This document shows, piece by piece, positions 42,226 to 49,842 of a stretch of 64,000 bases of DNA (position 1 is the first letter of the stretch; every line of letters begins with the position of its first letter). Source of the stretch: Archangium sp. (GTDB lineage: Bacteria; Myxococcota; Myxococcia; Myxococcales; Myxococcaceae). The position numbers and the translations under genes were made by a program. The DNA lies in contig JAUXRX010000034.1 in assembly GCA_030681645.1 (NCBI GenBank), positions 1 through 64,000 of the forward strand. The letters run 5' to 3'. A model generated the notes under the pieces. That model was not told the DNA's origin and searched no databases. It saw only the letters and a list, made by a program, of their open reading frames with translations.

Positions 42226-43485
42226 TCAGAGTGCCGCGACGAGCCGTTCGACGTCGTTGGGGGAGTGCGCCGCCGAGAGGAAGCCCACCTCGTACGCCGA
42301 GGGCGGCAGGTAGAAGCCCGCGTCGAGCCACTGGCCGTACCGGCTCTTGAAGCCCGCCACCGCCTCAGGCGCGATCTTCTCGGCCTGGGTGGGGATGGGC
42401 CCGGTGAGCGCGTAGTACGGCCAGAAGAGGCTGCCCACGCGCACCATGCGGAACGCGCGGTCCTTCTTCGAGTCGACCGCCGAGTCCATCACCGCGCCGA
42501 GCGCCTCGAGGTGCCGGTACGGCGCGCCGGTGCGCAGCTCGGTGAGCGTGGCGATGCCCGCGGCGAGCGCCACGGGATTCCCGGCCATGGTGCCGGCCTG
42601 GTACGTCTTCCCGAGCGGAGCGAGCCGATCGAGGATCGCCGCGCCGCCCACCACCGCGCCCACCGGCAGGCCACCGCCGATGATCTTCCCCAGCGTGGTG
42701 AGGTCGGGCTGCACGCCCACCACCTTCGCGTAGCCGTGGAAGCCGAAGCGGAAGCCGTTGATCACCTCGTCGAAGATGAGGACGGTGCCGTGCTCGGCGG
42801 TGAGCTCGCGCAGCCGCTTGAGGAAGCGCGGTTCCTGGATGAGCAGGCCGTTGTTCGCGGGCAGTGGCTCGATCAGCGCCGCGGCCAGCTTGCTGCCGTG
42901 CTCCTTGAACACCAGCTCGAGCGCCTCGAGATCGCCCAGCGGCGCGACCAGCGTGTCGGCCGCCACCGTCACGCCTTCGCTCTCCGCGAGGCCCAGGGTG
43001 ACGATGCCGCTGCCGGCCTTCACCAGCATCGAGTCGGCGTGGCCGTGGTAGCAGCCCGAGAACTTGAGCAGCAGCTTGCGGCTGGTGTGCGCGCGGGCGA
43101 GGCGAATGGCGGTCATCACCGCTTCCGTGCCGCTCACCACGAAGCGCACTCGGTCTGCGGGAGCGAACGCCTCGAGCACCAGCTCGGCCAGCGCGGGCTC
43201 GTTGCGATGACAGGTGCCGAACGCGAGCCCGTCCTGCGCGGCCTTCGTCACCGCCTCGATGACCGCGGGGAACGCGTGCCCGAGGATGTTCGGGCCCCAG
43301 GCCATGCAGAAGTCGGTGTACTTCCGCCCGTCTTCGTCGAAGAGGTACGCGCCTTCGCCGCGCGCCATGTAGCGGGGCGTGCCGCCGACGCTGCCGAAGG
43401 CGCGCACGGGGCTGGAGACTCCGCCGGGCATCAACGCCCTTGCGCGGGAAAACAGGCGTTCAGATGCGCCGGGCGAGCCAGTCAT
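42226..43485 (-). CDS. hemL: glutamate-1-semialdehyde 2,1-aminomutase
   Basis: 419 residues, class III aminotransferase fold. Hallmarks are PGGVSSPVRAFG, GPNILGHA, VVSGTEAVMTAIRLAR, FSGCYHGHAD, LIFDEVINGFRFG and the PLP lysine in TLGKIIGGGLPVGA. It makes 5-aminolevulinate from glutamate semialdehyde, the product of HemA two genes upstream. AGGAGG lies just before the ATG at 43485; the start lies inside the end of hemC (26-base overlap). Confidence 0.96.
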   Translation of the reverse strand: MTGSPGASERLFSRARALMPGGVSSPVRAFGSVGGTPRYMARGEGAYLFDEDGRKYTDFCMAWGPNILGHAFPAVIEAVTKAAQDGLAFGTCHRNEPALAELVLEAFAPADRVRFVVSGTEAVMTAIRLARAHTSRKLLLKFSGCYHGHADSMLVKAGSGIVTLGLAESEGVTVAADTLVAPLGDLEALELVFKEHGSKLAAALIEPLPANNGLLIQEPRFLKRLRELTAEHGTVLIFDEVINGFRFGFHGYAKVVGVQPDLTTLGKIIGGGLPVGAVVGGAAILDRLAPLGKTYQAGTMAGNPVALAAGIATLTELRTGAPYRHLEALGAVMDSAVDSKKDRAFRMVRVGSLFWPYYALTGPIPTQAEKIAPEAVAGFKSRYGQWLDAGFYLPPSAYEVGFLSAAHSPNDVERLVAAL

Positions 43486-44377
43486 TGGATTCCTCCTGTG
43501 AAGTGGTGAGCTCTTCGAGGCGCGCAGCCAGCCACGCCGTGTCGGGTTTGTCGGACAGCACCACCGTACGCCGGGCCCAGCCCTTCTCGGTAGCAAGACC
43601 GAGCGAAGCACGCCCGCCGTCGATGTAGCAGCCAAAGGGCGTGGTGCAGCCGCCCTCGAGAATGCGCAGGAAGTCACGCTCGAGGTTGACCGCGCGCGCG
43701 GTGGCCGGGTGGTGAATCGCGGTCAGCAGCGAGAGCACCTCGGTGTCGTCGGCGCGGCACTGCACCGCCACGGCGCCCTGGCCCGGCGCGCACTGCCACC
43801 GCGCGGGGTTCAAGCGGAACGCGGCGAGCCCGTTCAAGTCGAGCTGCAGCCGCGAGATGCCCGCCTCTGCCAGGAGAATGCCGTCGTACAGCCCGTCCCT
43901 CAGCTTGGTCACGCGCGTGGGCACGTTGCCGCGCAGGGGCACGGCCACCGCCTTCGGGGCGAAGTGCTTGAGCATCGCCTCGCGGCGCAGCGAGCTCGAG
44001 CCGACCCGGCTGCCCGCCTTCAAGGGGACGAGCGCGTTCTCGTCCACCGCGTCGAGGCGCACCACCAGCAGGTCGGCCGCGGGGGCACGCTCGAGCACCG
44101 CGCCGAGGGCGAGGCCGGGGGGCATGCGGGTGGGGAGGTCCTTGAGCGAGTGCACCGCCCAGTCGATCTCCTTGTCGTGCAGCGCGGCCTCGAGCTCGGC
44201 GGTGAAGAAGCCCTTCTCGAGCTTGCCCGCCAGCTTCTCGGCCTGGCTGGTGTCACCCTTGGTGGTGATGATCCGCTCGGCGATGGTGGCGCCGCTCGAG
44301 GCGAGCAGCGAGGTGACGTGCCTGGTCTGCCACAGCGCGAGCGCAGACCCGCGGGTGCCCACCGTGAAACTCCTCAT
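43460..44377 (-). CDS. hemC: hydroxymethylbilane synthase
   Basis: 305 residues. Motifs are TRGSALALWQT, HSLKDLPTRMP, GSSSLRREAML, RGNVPTRV, and the dipyrromethane-cofactor Cys in LEGGCTTPFG. It polymerises four porphobilinogens. The ATG at 44377 overlaps the hemA stop (ATGA). All catalytic residues that can be seen are intact. Confidence 0.96.
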   Translation of the reverse strand: MRSFTVGTRGSALALWQTRHVTSLLASSGATIAERIITTKGDTSQAEKLAGKLEKGFFTAELEAALHDKEIDWAVHSLKDLPTRMPPGLALGAVLERAPAADLLVVRLDAVDENALVPLKAGSRVGSSSLRREAMLKHFAPKAVAVPLRGNVPTRVTKLRDGLYDGILLAEAGISRLQLDLNGLAAFRLNPARWQCAPGQGAVAVQCRADDTEVLSLLTAIHHPATARAVNLERDFLRILEGGCTTPFGCYIDGGRASLGLATEKGWARRTVVLSDKPDTAWLAARLEELTTSQEESNDWLARRI

Positions 44378-45450
44378 GACGCCGCCTCTCGGGTTCGTTT
44401 CAGCAACTGGTGGGTGAAGGCGCCGACGGCCTGGCGCACGCGCCGCGCCTGCTTGGGGGGCAGGCCGGCGAGCAGCTCTGGCAACTGCTCGTTCAAGAAG
44501 GCGAAACGATCGGCGTCGATGGCCGCGAGCGCGCTGGCGGGCGCGGGCGCGGCGAGCTCGGTGGTGAGCGCGGTGCTGGCGTGGTGCACCAGGTCGCCCA
44601 GGCGATCGCGCTCGGTCTCGCTCAGGTGCAGCTCGGGGCGGGAGAGCAGCGTGTCGAGGCCGACCGTGGTCCACCCCGGCGCCGACTTCACCTGCGGGGG
44701 CGCGCCGGCGTCGATGATGAGCCCGGCCTTGCGGCGTCCGGGCACGTTGAGCCAGGGGCTGGTGCCGGCGGTGCACACCACCAGCGCGTCGTGCGCCCCG
44801 AGCTCGGAGAACAGGGTGTCGAGCGACTGGCGGGCCCAGGTGGTGACCTCCCAGCCGGGCACGGCCTTCAGGCTGCGCTCCATCGCCTGGCCGAACTCGC
44901 CGCGGCCGAGAATGGCGATGCGCTTCACCGGGTGCTCGTGCAGCACCTCGCGCACCAGCGCCTGCACGCCGAGGCTGCGCGCGCCGGGCACCTCGTCGCG
45001 GCGGGTGTGAATGAGCCGCTCGACGTGTTTCCACACGCGGTGCAGCCGGCCGTCAGAGATGCCGGTGCTGCGGGCGAGCTCGAAGGCCTTGAGCACCTGC
45101 CGGCCCACCGCGCCTTCGCCCTCGGCGACCGAGTCGAGCCCGACGGCGACGCGAAGCAGATAGTGCACCGCGGCACTGCCTGCTCGCACCTGCACCAGGT
45201 CGGGCGCCACGTGGGGGAGGCGCGAGGCGAGCGCACCGCGGAGCAGGCTGCCGGCCCACTCCGGCTGATCCGAGGTGATGATCCACTCGGTGCGAGAGCA
45301 GGTGGTCACGCAGGCAGCGCCGGAGACGTAGCCAGCCTGCCGGAGCGAGGCGATGGGCTCGAGGTCGTTGGCCAGCGCCGCGAACTGCGAGCGCACCACC
45401 GTGTTCGCCGCGCGCCAGGAGACCCCGACGACCGCAAGTGGGGGACTCAT
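44374..45450 (-). CDS. hemA: glutamyl-tRNA reductase (divergent, short)
   Basis: 358 residues, shorter than the 420 or so of most HemA. The catalytic Cys is in TTCSRTEWI (normally STCNRTE), with LRVAVGLDSVAEGEGAVGRQV matching the conserved LDSxxxGExQIxGQV, and NADPH-binding AILGRGEFGQAM. The C-terminal dimerisation helix is reduced. Annotated GluTRs end with a longer helical domain. The ATG at 45450 overlaps the hemY stop. The sequence just before it, AGGGAGAGGGAGCT, is part of a palindromic repeat and provides a good ribosome site. Confidence 0.9.
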   Translation of the reverse strand: MSPPLAVVGVSWRAANTVVRSQFAALANDLEPIASLRQAGYVSGAACVTTCSRTEWIITSDQPEWAGSLLRGALASRLPHVAPDLVQVRAGSAAVHYLLRVAVGLDSVAEGEGAVGRQVLKAFELARSTGISDGRLHRVWKHVERLIHTRRDEVPGARSLGVQALVREVLHEHPVKRIAILGRGEFGQAMERSLKAVPGWEVTTWARQSLDTLFSELGAHDALVVCTAGTSPWLNVPGRRKAGLIIDAGAPPQVKSAPGWTTVGLDTLLSRPELHLSETERDRLGDLVHHASTALTTELAAPAPASALAAIDADRFAFLNEQLPELLAGLPPKQARRVRQAVGAFTHQLLKRTREAAS

Positions 45451-46931
45451 AGCTCCCTCTCCCTGCGAAGCGGGGAGAGGGCCGGGGTGAGGGTCAGCGG
45501 CACCTGCTGCCTCTGCTGCAGTTGGTCCGCCGCCGCAAACCCACTCACGAGCGCATCCTTCATGGCAGCCCCACCAAAGTAACTCCCAGCCAGAGCAACC
45601 CGGCCACCGCTGAGCGAAGCCTGAAGCCGGGCCACCTGGCCCGCGTGCCCGACGGCCGGCTGGAACACCGCCCGCGGCCACCGCACCACCTGCATCACCT
45701 GGCCCACGATCCCTCCAGTCAGCCTGGTCAAATCCGCCTGAGTACCCGCCAGCAACTCTGCATCAGACAGCGCCGCGCGAGCAGGATTAAGCGCCCCACC
45801 GATGAAGGTGGAGAACCTTCGCGGCGATTCCTCGAGCAGGTCGCCCACGAAGAGCGTGCCGAGCGCGAACAGCCCCTCGATGGGCGCGGTGAGGTAGCCG
45901 AAGCCGAGCGGCAACTTCGAGTCGCCCGGAGTCTTCTCTGCCCACTGCACCAGCGTGACGGGGGCGTACTTGAACTCCGAGAGCAGCGCCGCGGTCTCGG
46001 GCATCGAGCGCTTCAGCAGCGTCCCCGCGAGGTCAGCCTCGGTGGCCACCACGAGCGAGGCCGAGTGGAACTCCACCGTCTCGTCCTTGCGCCGGCCGAT
46101 GACCGTGACGCCGTGAGCATCGATGGTGATGGCCTCGATCTCGGTCTCGAGCGAACACTTCAGCCGCTCAGCCGCGCGCGCCCCGACCACCCCGAAGCCC
46201 TGGGCGAAGGTGTACAGGCCCGGGCGAGCGCCCGACTCCGGCGTCTTCATCGCCTTGAGCGCGCCCTTGAGCACGCTGCCATATTCCTTCTCTGCGCTGA
46301 CGAGCGCGGGCATGCAGGCCTGCGCCGAGAGCGCGCGGATGTCGCCGGCGAAGATCCCGGTCATCACCGCGGAGAGGAAGTGGTCGACCGTCTTCTGCCC
46401 GAAGCGGCGCACCAGCAGCGCCTCGAGCGACTCGTCGTTGCCATCGCCGCGCGCGGGTGAAGGCGAGAGGAACTCCTTCGCCAGAGACCACTTGTCGCCC
46501 AGCGACAGCGCGCCGGTGCCGAGCACGCTGAAGGGGCTGGGGCGCAGGCCGTTCAACTTCCCGTCGCGCACGATGTAGCGCGACGACGAGGCCGGCTTGA
46601 GCTTCGTGGCCTCGTCGCTGAGGCCGAGCAGGTCGAGCAGCCGCCAGAACGAGGGGTGCCGGCCGTTGAAGCTGGTGGGCCCGGTGGGGAAGCTGCCCAG
46701 CGCCGTCTGCGTCGAGCCGGCCTTGCCGCCGAGCTGCGCGCCGCGGTCGATCACCATCACCCGACGGCCGAGGCGCTGCAGCTCGAGCGCCGCGGAGATG
46801 CCCGCGAGCCCACCGCCCACCACCAGCACGTCTGTCACCTGGTCGCCTCGGCCTGGCCAGCGCTCCGCTTCGCTGCTCGCTGTCTGGTCCGCTGTGCCAG
46901 CGGACCGCCTCGGCTCTGGTGATTCAGCCAT
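45447..46931 (-). CDS. hemY: protoporphyrinogen oxidase, FAD-dependent HemY type
   Basis: 494 residues. The FAD-binding motif VLVVGGGLAGISAALELQRLG starts at residue 35, followed by DRGAQLGGKA, and GGALNPARAALSD and VALAGSYFGGAAMKDALVSGFAAAD near the C-terminus complete the HemY pattern. The first 33 residues (SAGTADQTASSEAERWPG within them) are not conserved and derive from a palindromic insert; an in-frame GTG at 46838 with GAGG seven bases upstream is an alternative start. The last 14 or so residues come from the repeat at 45453-45495. The ATG at 46931 overlaps the hemE stop by eight bases. It oxidises protoporphyrinogen IX using oxygen. Confidence 0.92.
   Translation of the reverse strand: MAESPEPRRSAGTADQTASSEAERWPGRGDQVTDVLVVGGGLAGISAALELQRLGRRVMVIDRGAQLGGKAGSTQTALGSFPTGPTSFNGRHPSFWRLLDLLGLSDEATKLKPASSSRYIVRDGKLNGLRPSPFSVLGTGALSLGDKWSLAKEFLSPSPARGDGNDESLEALLVRRFGQKTVDHFLSAVMTGIFAGDIRALSAQACMPALVSAEKEYGSVLKGALKAMKTPESGARPGLYTFAQGFGVVGARAAERLKCSLETEIEAITIDAHGVTVIGRRKDETVEFHSASLVVATEADLAGTLLKRSMPETAALLSEFKYAPVTLVQWAEKTPGDSKLPLGFGYLTAPIEGLFALGTLFVGDLLEESPRRFSTFIGGALNPARAALSDAELLAGTQADLTRLTGGIVGQVMQVVRWPRAVFQPAVGHAGQVARLQASLSGGRVALAGSYFGGAAMKDALVSGFAAADQLQQRQQVPLTLTPALSPLRREREL
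45453..45495. repeat. palindromic repeat copy 6 at the hemY-hemA junction
   Basis: CTCCCTCTCCCTGCGAAGCG followed by a GGGAGAGGGCCGGGGTGAGG arm. It encodes the last residues of HemY (LTPALSPLRREREL) and ends three bases before the hemA ATG. Confidence 0.9.
46886..46906. repeat. perfect 9-bp hairpin in the hemY 5' region
   Basis: GGTCCGCTG and CAGCGGACC flank a three-base TGC loop. It lies in the unconserved 5' extension of hemY, next to AGCGCTCCGCTTCGCT, and belongs to a different sequence type from the other palindromic repeats. Confidence 0.6.
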
Positions 46932-47970
46932 GACTTGCCACCTCGTCGCACAGGGCGGCGACGGTCTCGGGGTTGGTGTCCTTGTGGATGCCGTGGCCCA
47001 GGTTGACGATGCAGCGCTTGCCGTTGTCGGCCTCGCGCATCACGCGCAAGAGCGCGCTGGTCGCGGCGCGCACGGGCGCCACCCCGGCGAGCAGCAGCGC
47101 GGGGTCGAGGTTTCCCTGCAGAACGTGCTTCGGGTAGCGGGTGCGCGCCTCGCGCCAGTCCGCGCGCCAGTCGAGCGAGAACCCATCGACGTCGGCCTCG
47201 CCGAGCACGGGCAGGAGGTGCTGCCCGCCGCGCACGAAGAGCATCACCTTGCGGCCCTTCGCGTGGAGCGGCTCGGTGATGCGGCGGATGGCCGGCACGC
47301 AGAAGCGCAGGTAGTCCTCGCGATCGAGCAGGCCGCCCCAGGTGTCGAAGAGCTGCACGGTGTCGGCGCCGGCCTCGCACTGCGCCTCGAGGTACTGCGC
47401 GGTGACGTCGGCGAGAATGCCGAGCGCCTTCTCGGCGAGGGCGGGCTGCTGGTGCAGCATCACGCGCGCCTTGAGGAAGTCGTCGCTGCCCCCGCCCTCG
47501 GTGCAGTACGCGAGCAGGGTGAAGGGCGCGCCGGCGAAGCCGAGCAGGCCGTAGCGGCCGGCGAGCGCGGTCTTGAGGTGCTTCACCGCGTCGCTGACGA
47601 ACTTGAGGCGGTCCACCGCGCCTTCGACCTTCCACGCCGAGAGGTCGGCGGGGCCTTCGAGCCGGCGGGCGAGCTGCGGGCCTTCGCCGGCGCCGAACGT
47701 GACGCCCAGGCCGAGCGCTTCCGGTACCACGAGAATGTCGGAGAAGACGATGGCGGCATCGAGCTTGAAGCGGGCGAGCGGCTCGAGGGCGACGCGGGTG
47801 GTCAGCTCCGGGGAATGGCAAAGCTCCCAGAAACCCGCGCCCTTACGCACTTCCCGGTAGTCCGGGAGGTAGCGGCCGGCCTGGCGCATGAGCCAGACCG
47901 GCGGGCGGTCGACGGTGGAACCAGACAGCGCGGCGAGGAATCGTTCTCGGGAGTCCATGTGGTGCATCAT
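46924..47970 (-). CDS. hemE: uroporphyrinogen decarboxylase
   Basis: 348 residues. Signatures are RPPVWLMRQAGRYLPDYR, the catalytic-Asp region IVFSDILVVPEALG, GFAGAPFTLLAY, ADTVQLFDTWGG and NLGHGIHKDTNPETV. It decarboxylates the four acetates of uroporphyrinogen III. It is the first gene of the minus-strand heme operon. Three ATGs (47970, 47967, 47958) are possible and none has a clear ribosome site. Confidence 0.96.
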   Translation of the reverse strand: MMHHMDSRERFLAALSGSTVDRPPVWLMRQAGRYLPDYREVRKGAGFWELCHSPELTTRVALEPLARFKLDAAIVFSDILVVPEALGLGVTFGAGEGPQLARRLEGPADLSAWKVEGAVDRLKFVSDAVKHLKTALAGRYGLLGFAGAPFTLLAYCTEGGGSDDFLKARVMLHQQPALAEKALGILADVTAQYLEAQCEAGADTVQLFDTWGGLLDREDYLRFCVPAIRRITEPLHAKGRKVMLFVRGGQHLLPVLGEADVDGFSLDWRADWREARTRYPKHVLQGNLDPALLLAGVAPVRAATSALLRVMREADNGKRCIVNLGHGIHKDTNPETVAALCDEVASHG

Positions 47971-48054
47971 GAATGCAACTGTCGACGGGGCCCCGTGTCA
48001 CAACTCCGTCATGCGGCCGGGCGCGTGGGTCGAAAGCCTGCGAGATCTCTGTTC
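47971..48054. promoter_or_regulatory. divergent hemE/hemD promoter region with a 12-bp palindrome
   Basis: Only 84 bases separate the hemE and hemD starts, so both promoters must lie here or partly inside the genes. A perfect palindrome ACGGGGCCCCGT sits at 47985-47996, close to the hemE start, a plausible operator. No convincing -35/-10 boxes were identified. Confidence 0.45.
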
Positions 48055-48861
48055 GTGGAGACGACGTGGCTCATCACCCGTGAAGCCGACGACGCGCGCA
48101 GCGAGCGCGACGCGTTTCTTTCGCGGGGAGAGCGCGCGGTGATCGTGCCCTGCGTCGAGACGAAGCTCCTCGAGTGGCCCTGGAGCGAGGGCGAGAGTCC
48201 CTCCCCCTGCGAAGCGGGGGGAGGTCAGGTGGGGGGCACACCTGCGCTCGAAGTCAGCCCCTCACCCCAACCCTCTCCCCGCTCGCGCAGGGAGAGGGAG
48301 CTCACCTTCTTCACCAGCCGGAGAGCGGTCGCGTCCTGGAGCAAGACACACGCGCCGCTGAACGAAGTGGCCGCGCTGAGTCCCGCCACCTCCACCGCGC
48401 TCGAAGCCGAGCACATCACCCCGACCATCACCGCCGAAGGCGGAGTCGTCTCCCTCGCCGAGGCAGTCCTCGCCTGGTGGACCGCGCGAGGCACGCCCCG
48501 CACCCTCATCCGCTACCCCACGAGCGACGCCGGCCTCCGCTCGCCCGAGCAGACCGAAGCCCTCAATCTCCTCCGCCGCGTGGGCGAAGTGGACCGCCGC
48601 GTCGTCTACGTCGTCGCCCCGCCCCCGAACCTCCGCGCCGCGCTCGAGCAATCCACCCAGGGAGCCTGGGCGATCTCCTTCGCCAGCCCTTCCGCCGTGC
48701 AACACTTCTTCGCCTCGGGCGCCGCCATCGCGCGCGCACCGAGCCGCGTCGCCTGCCTGGGCGCGGCCACCGAGCGCGCATGGAACACCGCCCGCCGCGA
48801 AGGCTGGCCCCAGGCCGTCAACAGCAGAGAGTTTCCTCCCACCCCCAAGGTCACTTCATGA
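48055..48861 (+). CDS. hemD: uroporphyrinogen-III synthase with a repeat-encoded internal insertion
   Basis: 268 residues from a GTG at 48055 (a GTG at 48025 is also in frame). The N-terminal half-domain reads TTWLITREADDARS and AVIVPCVETKLLEWPW. The pattern resumes at LTFFTSRRAV and continues to WAISFASPSAVQHFF. Residues about 48-83 (SPSPCEAGGGQVGG, then SPSPQPSPRSRRERE) are not part of the family. They are the in-frame translation of two inverted palindromic repeats (48198-48302), placed where relatives have a short loop before the strand ending in T-S-R. The insertion keeps the frame. The stop overlaps the hemB ATG (ATGA). Confidence 0.88.
   Translation: METTWLITREADDARSERDAFLSRGERAVIVPCVETKLLEWPWSEGESPSPCEAGGGQVGGTPALEVSPSPQPSPRSRRERELTFFTSRRAVASWSKTHAPLNEVAALSPATSTALEAEHITPTITAEGGVVSLAEAVLAWWTARGTPRTLIRYPTSDAGLRSPEQTEALNLLRRVGEVDRRVVYVVAPPPNLRAALEQSTQGAWAISFASPSAVQHFFASGAAIARAPSRVACLGAATERAWNTARREGWPQAVNSREFPPTPKVTS
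48198..48302. repeat. inverted pair of palindromic repeats (copies 7 and 8) inside hemD
   Basis: Copy 7 (48198-48237) reads TCCCTCCCCCTGCGAAGCGG and continues to GGGGGC. Copy 8 is inverted (48257-48302): GCCCCTCACCCCAACCCTC, then CCCCGCTCGCGCAGGGAGAG. They are 19 bases apart and wholly within the hemD reading frame. Confidence 0.88.
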
Positions 48862-49826
48862 CTCTTTCGATTCCCGTTCGGTTGCGCCGGCTGCGTTCGA
48901 CTCCTTCCATTCGCGCGATGTTCTCTGAGACGCAGGTGAGCCTGCGCCAGCTCGTGCAGCCGTACTTCATCGTGCCGGGCAAGGGCGTGAAGCAGGAGAC
49001 GCGGCCCGGCTACGGCCTGTGGCAGGTCTCACCCGACGTGCTGCGCGAGGAGATCGGAATGCTGGCGAAGGCCGGCGTGGGCGGGGTGATGTTGTTCGGC
49101 GTGCCCGACCACAAGCGCGACGACGGCAAGGGCCTCGACGTGCAGATGGAACCGCTGCGCCAGGCGATCATCGAGTCGAAGTCGGCGGCGCCCGAGCTGC
49201 CGATCTTCAGCGACGTCTGCCTCTGCGCGTTCACCACGCACGGCCACTGCGGCCTGGTGAAGGGCAACACCATCCTCAACGACGAGAGCGTGGCGGTGCT
49301 GACCGAGATGGCGGTGCTGCAGGCGAAGTGGGGCGTCGACTTCGTGTGCCCCAGCGACATGATGGACGGCCGCATCGGCGCGATGCGCAGCGGGCTCGAC
49401 GAGGCGGGGTTCACCAACACGTCGATCCTCAGCTACGCGATCAAGATGGCGAGCGCGTTCTACGGGCCGTTCCGCGAGGCGGCGCACTCGGCGCCCGGCT
49501 TCGGAGACCGCAAGAGCTACCAGATGCCCGCGGGCAACCGGCGCGAGGCGCGGCGCGAGCTGCTGCTCGACGTGGCCGAGGGCGCGGACGCGGTGATGGT
49601 GAAGCCGGCGATGACCAACCTCGACCTCATTCGCGACGCGCGCGAGGCGACCGACCTGCCGGTGTTCGCGTACCAGGTGTCGGGTGAGTACGCGATGCTG
49701 CGCGCCTCGGGCGACGCGGGGCTGATGGACTTCGACCGCGCGCTCGAGGAATCGCTGGTGGCGATCCGCCGCGCGGGCGCCGACGTCATCGTCAGCTACG
49801 CGGCGCGGCCGTGGGCGCTGCGCTGA
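48858..49826 (+). CDS. hemB: delta-aminolevulinic acid dehydratase (porphobilinogen synthase)
   Basis: 322 residues. The zinc-type active site is DVCLCAFTTHGHCG (three Cys ligands), with Schiff-base lysines in SYAIKMASAFYGPFR and DAVMVKPAMTNLD. It condenses two 5-aminolevulinates to porphobilinogen. It is coupled to hemD by the ATGA overlap. All family blocks are present; the product should be a zinc-dependent enzyme. Confidence 0.97.
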   Translation: MTLSIPVRLRRLRSTPSIRAMFSETQVSLRQLVQPYFIVPGKGVKQETRPGYGLWQVSPDVLREEIGMLAKAGVGGVMLFGVPDHKRDDGKGLDVQMEPLRQAIIESKSAAPELPIFSDVCLCAFTTHGHCGLVKGNTILNDESVAVLTEMAVLQAKWGVDFVCPSDMMDGRIGAMRSGLDEAGFTNTSILSYAIKMASAFYGPFREAAHSAPGFGDRKSYQMPAGNRREARRELLLDVAEGADAVMVKPAMTNLDLIRDAREATDLPVFAYQVSGEYAMLRASGDAGLMDFDRALEESLVAIRRAGADVIVSYAARPWALR

Positions 49827-49842
49827 CCTGAAGCGGAGCTGC

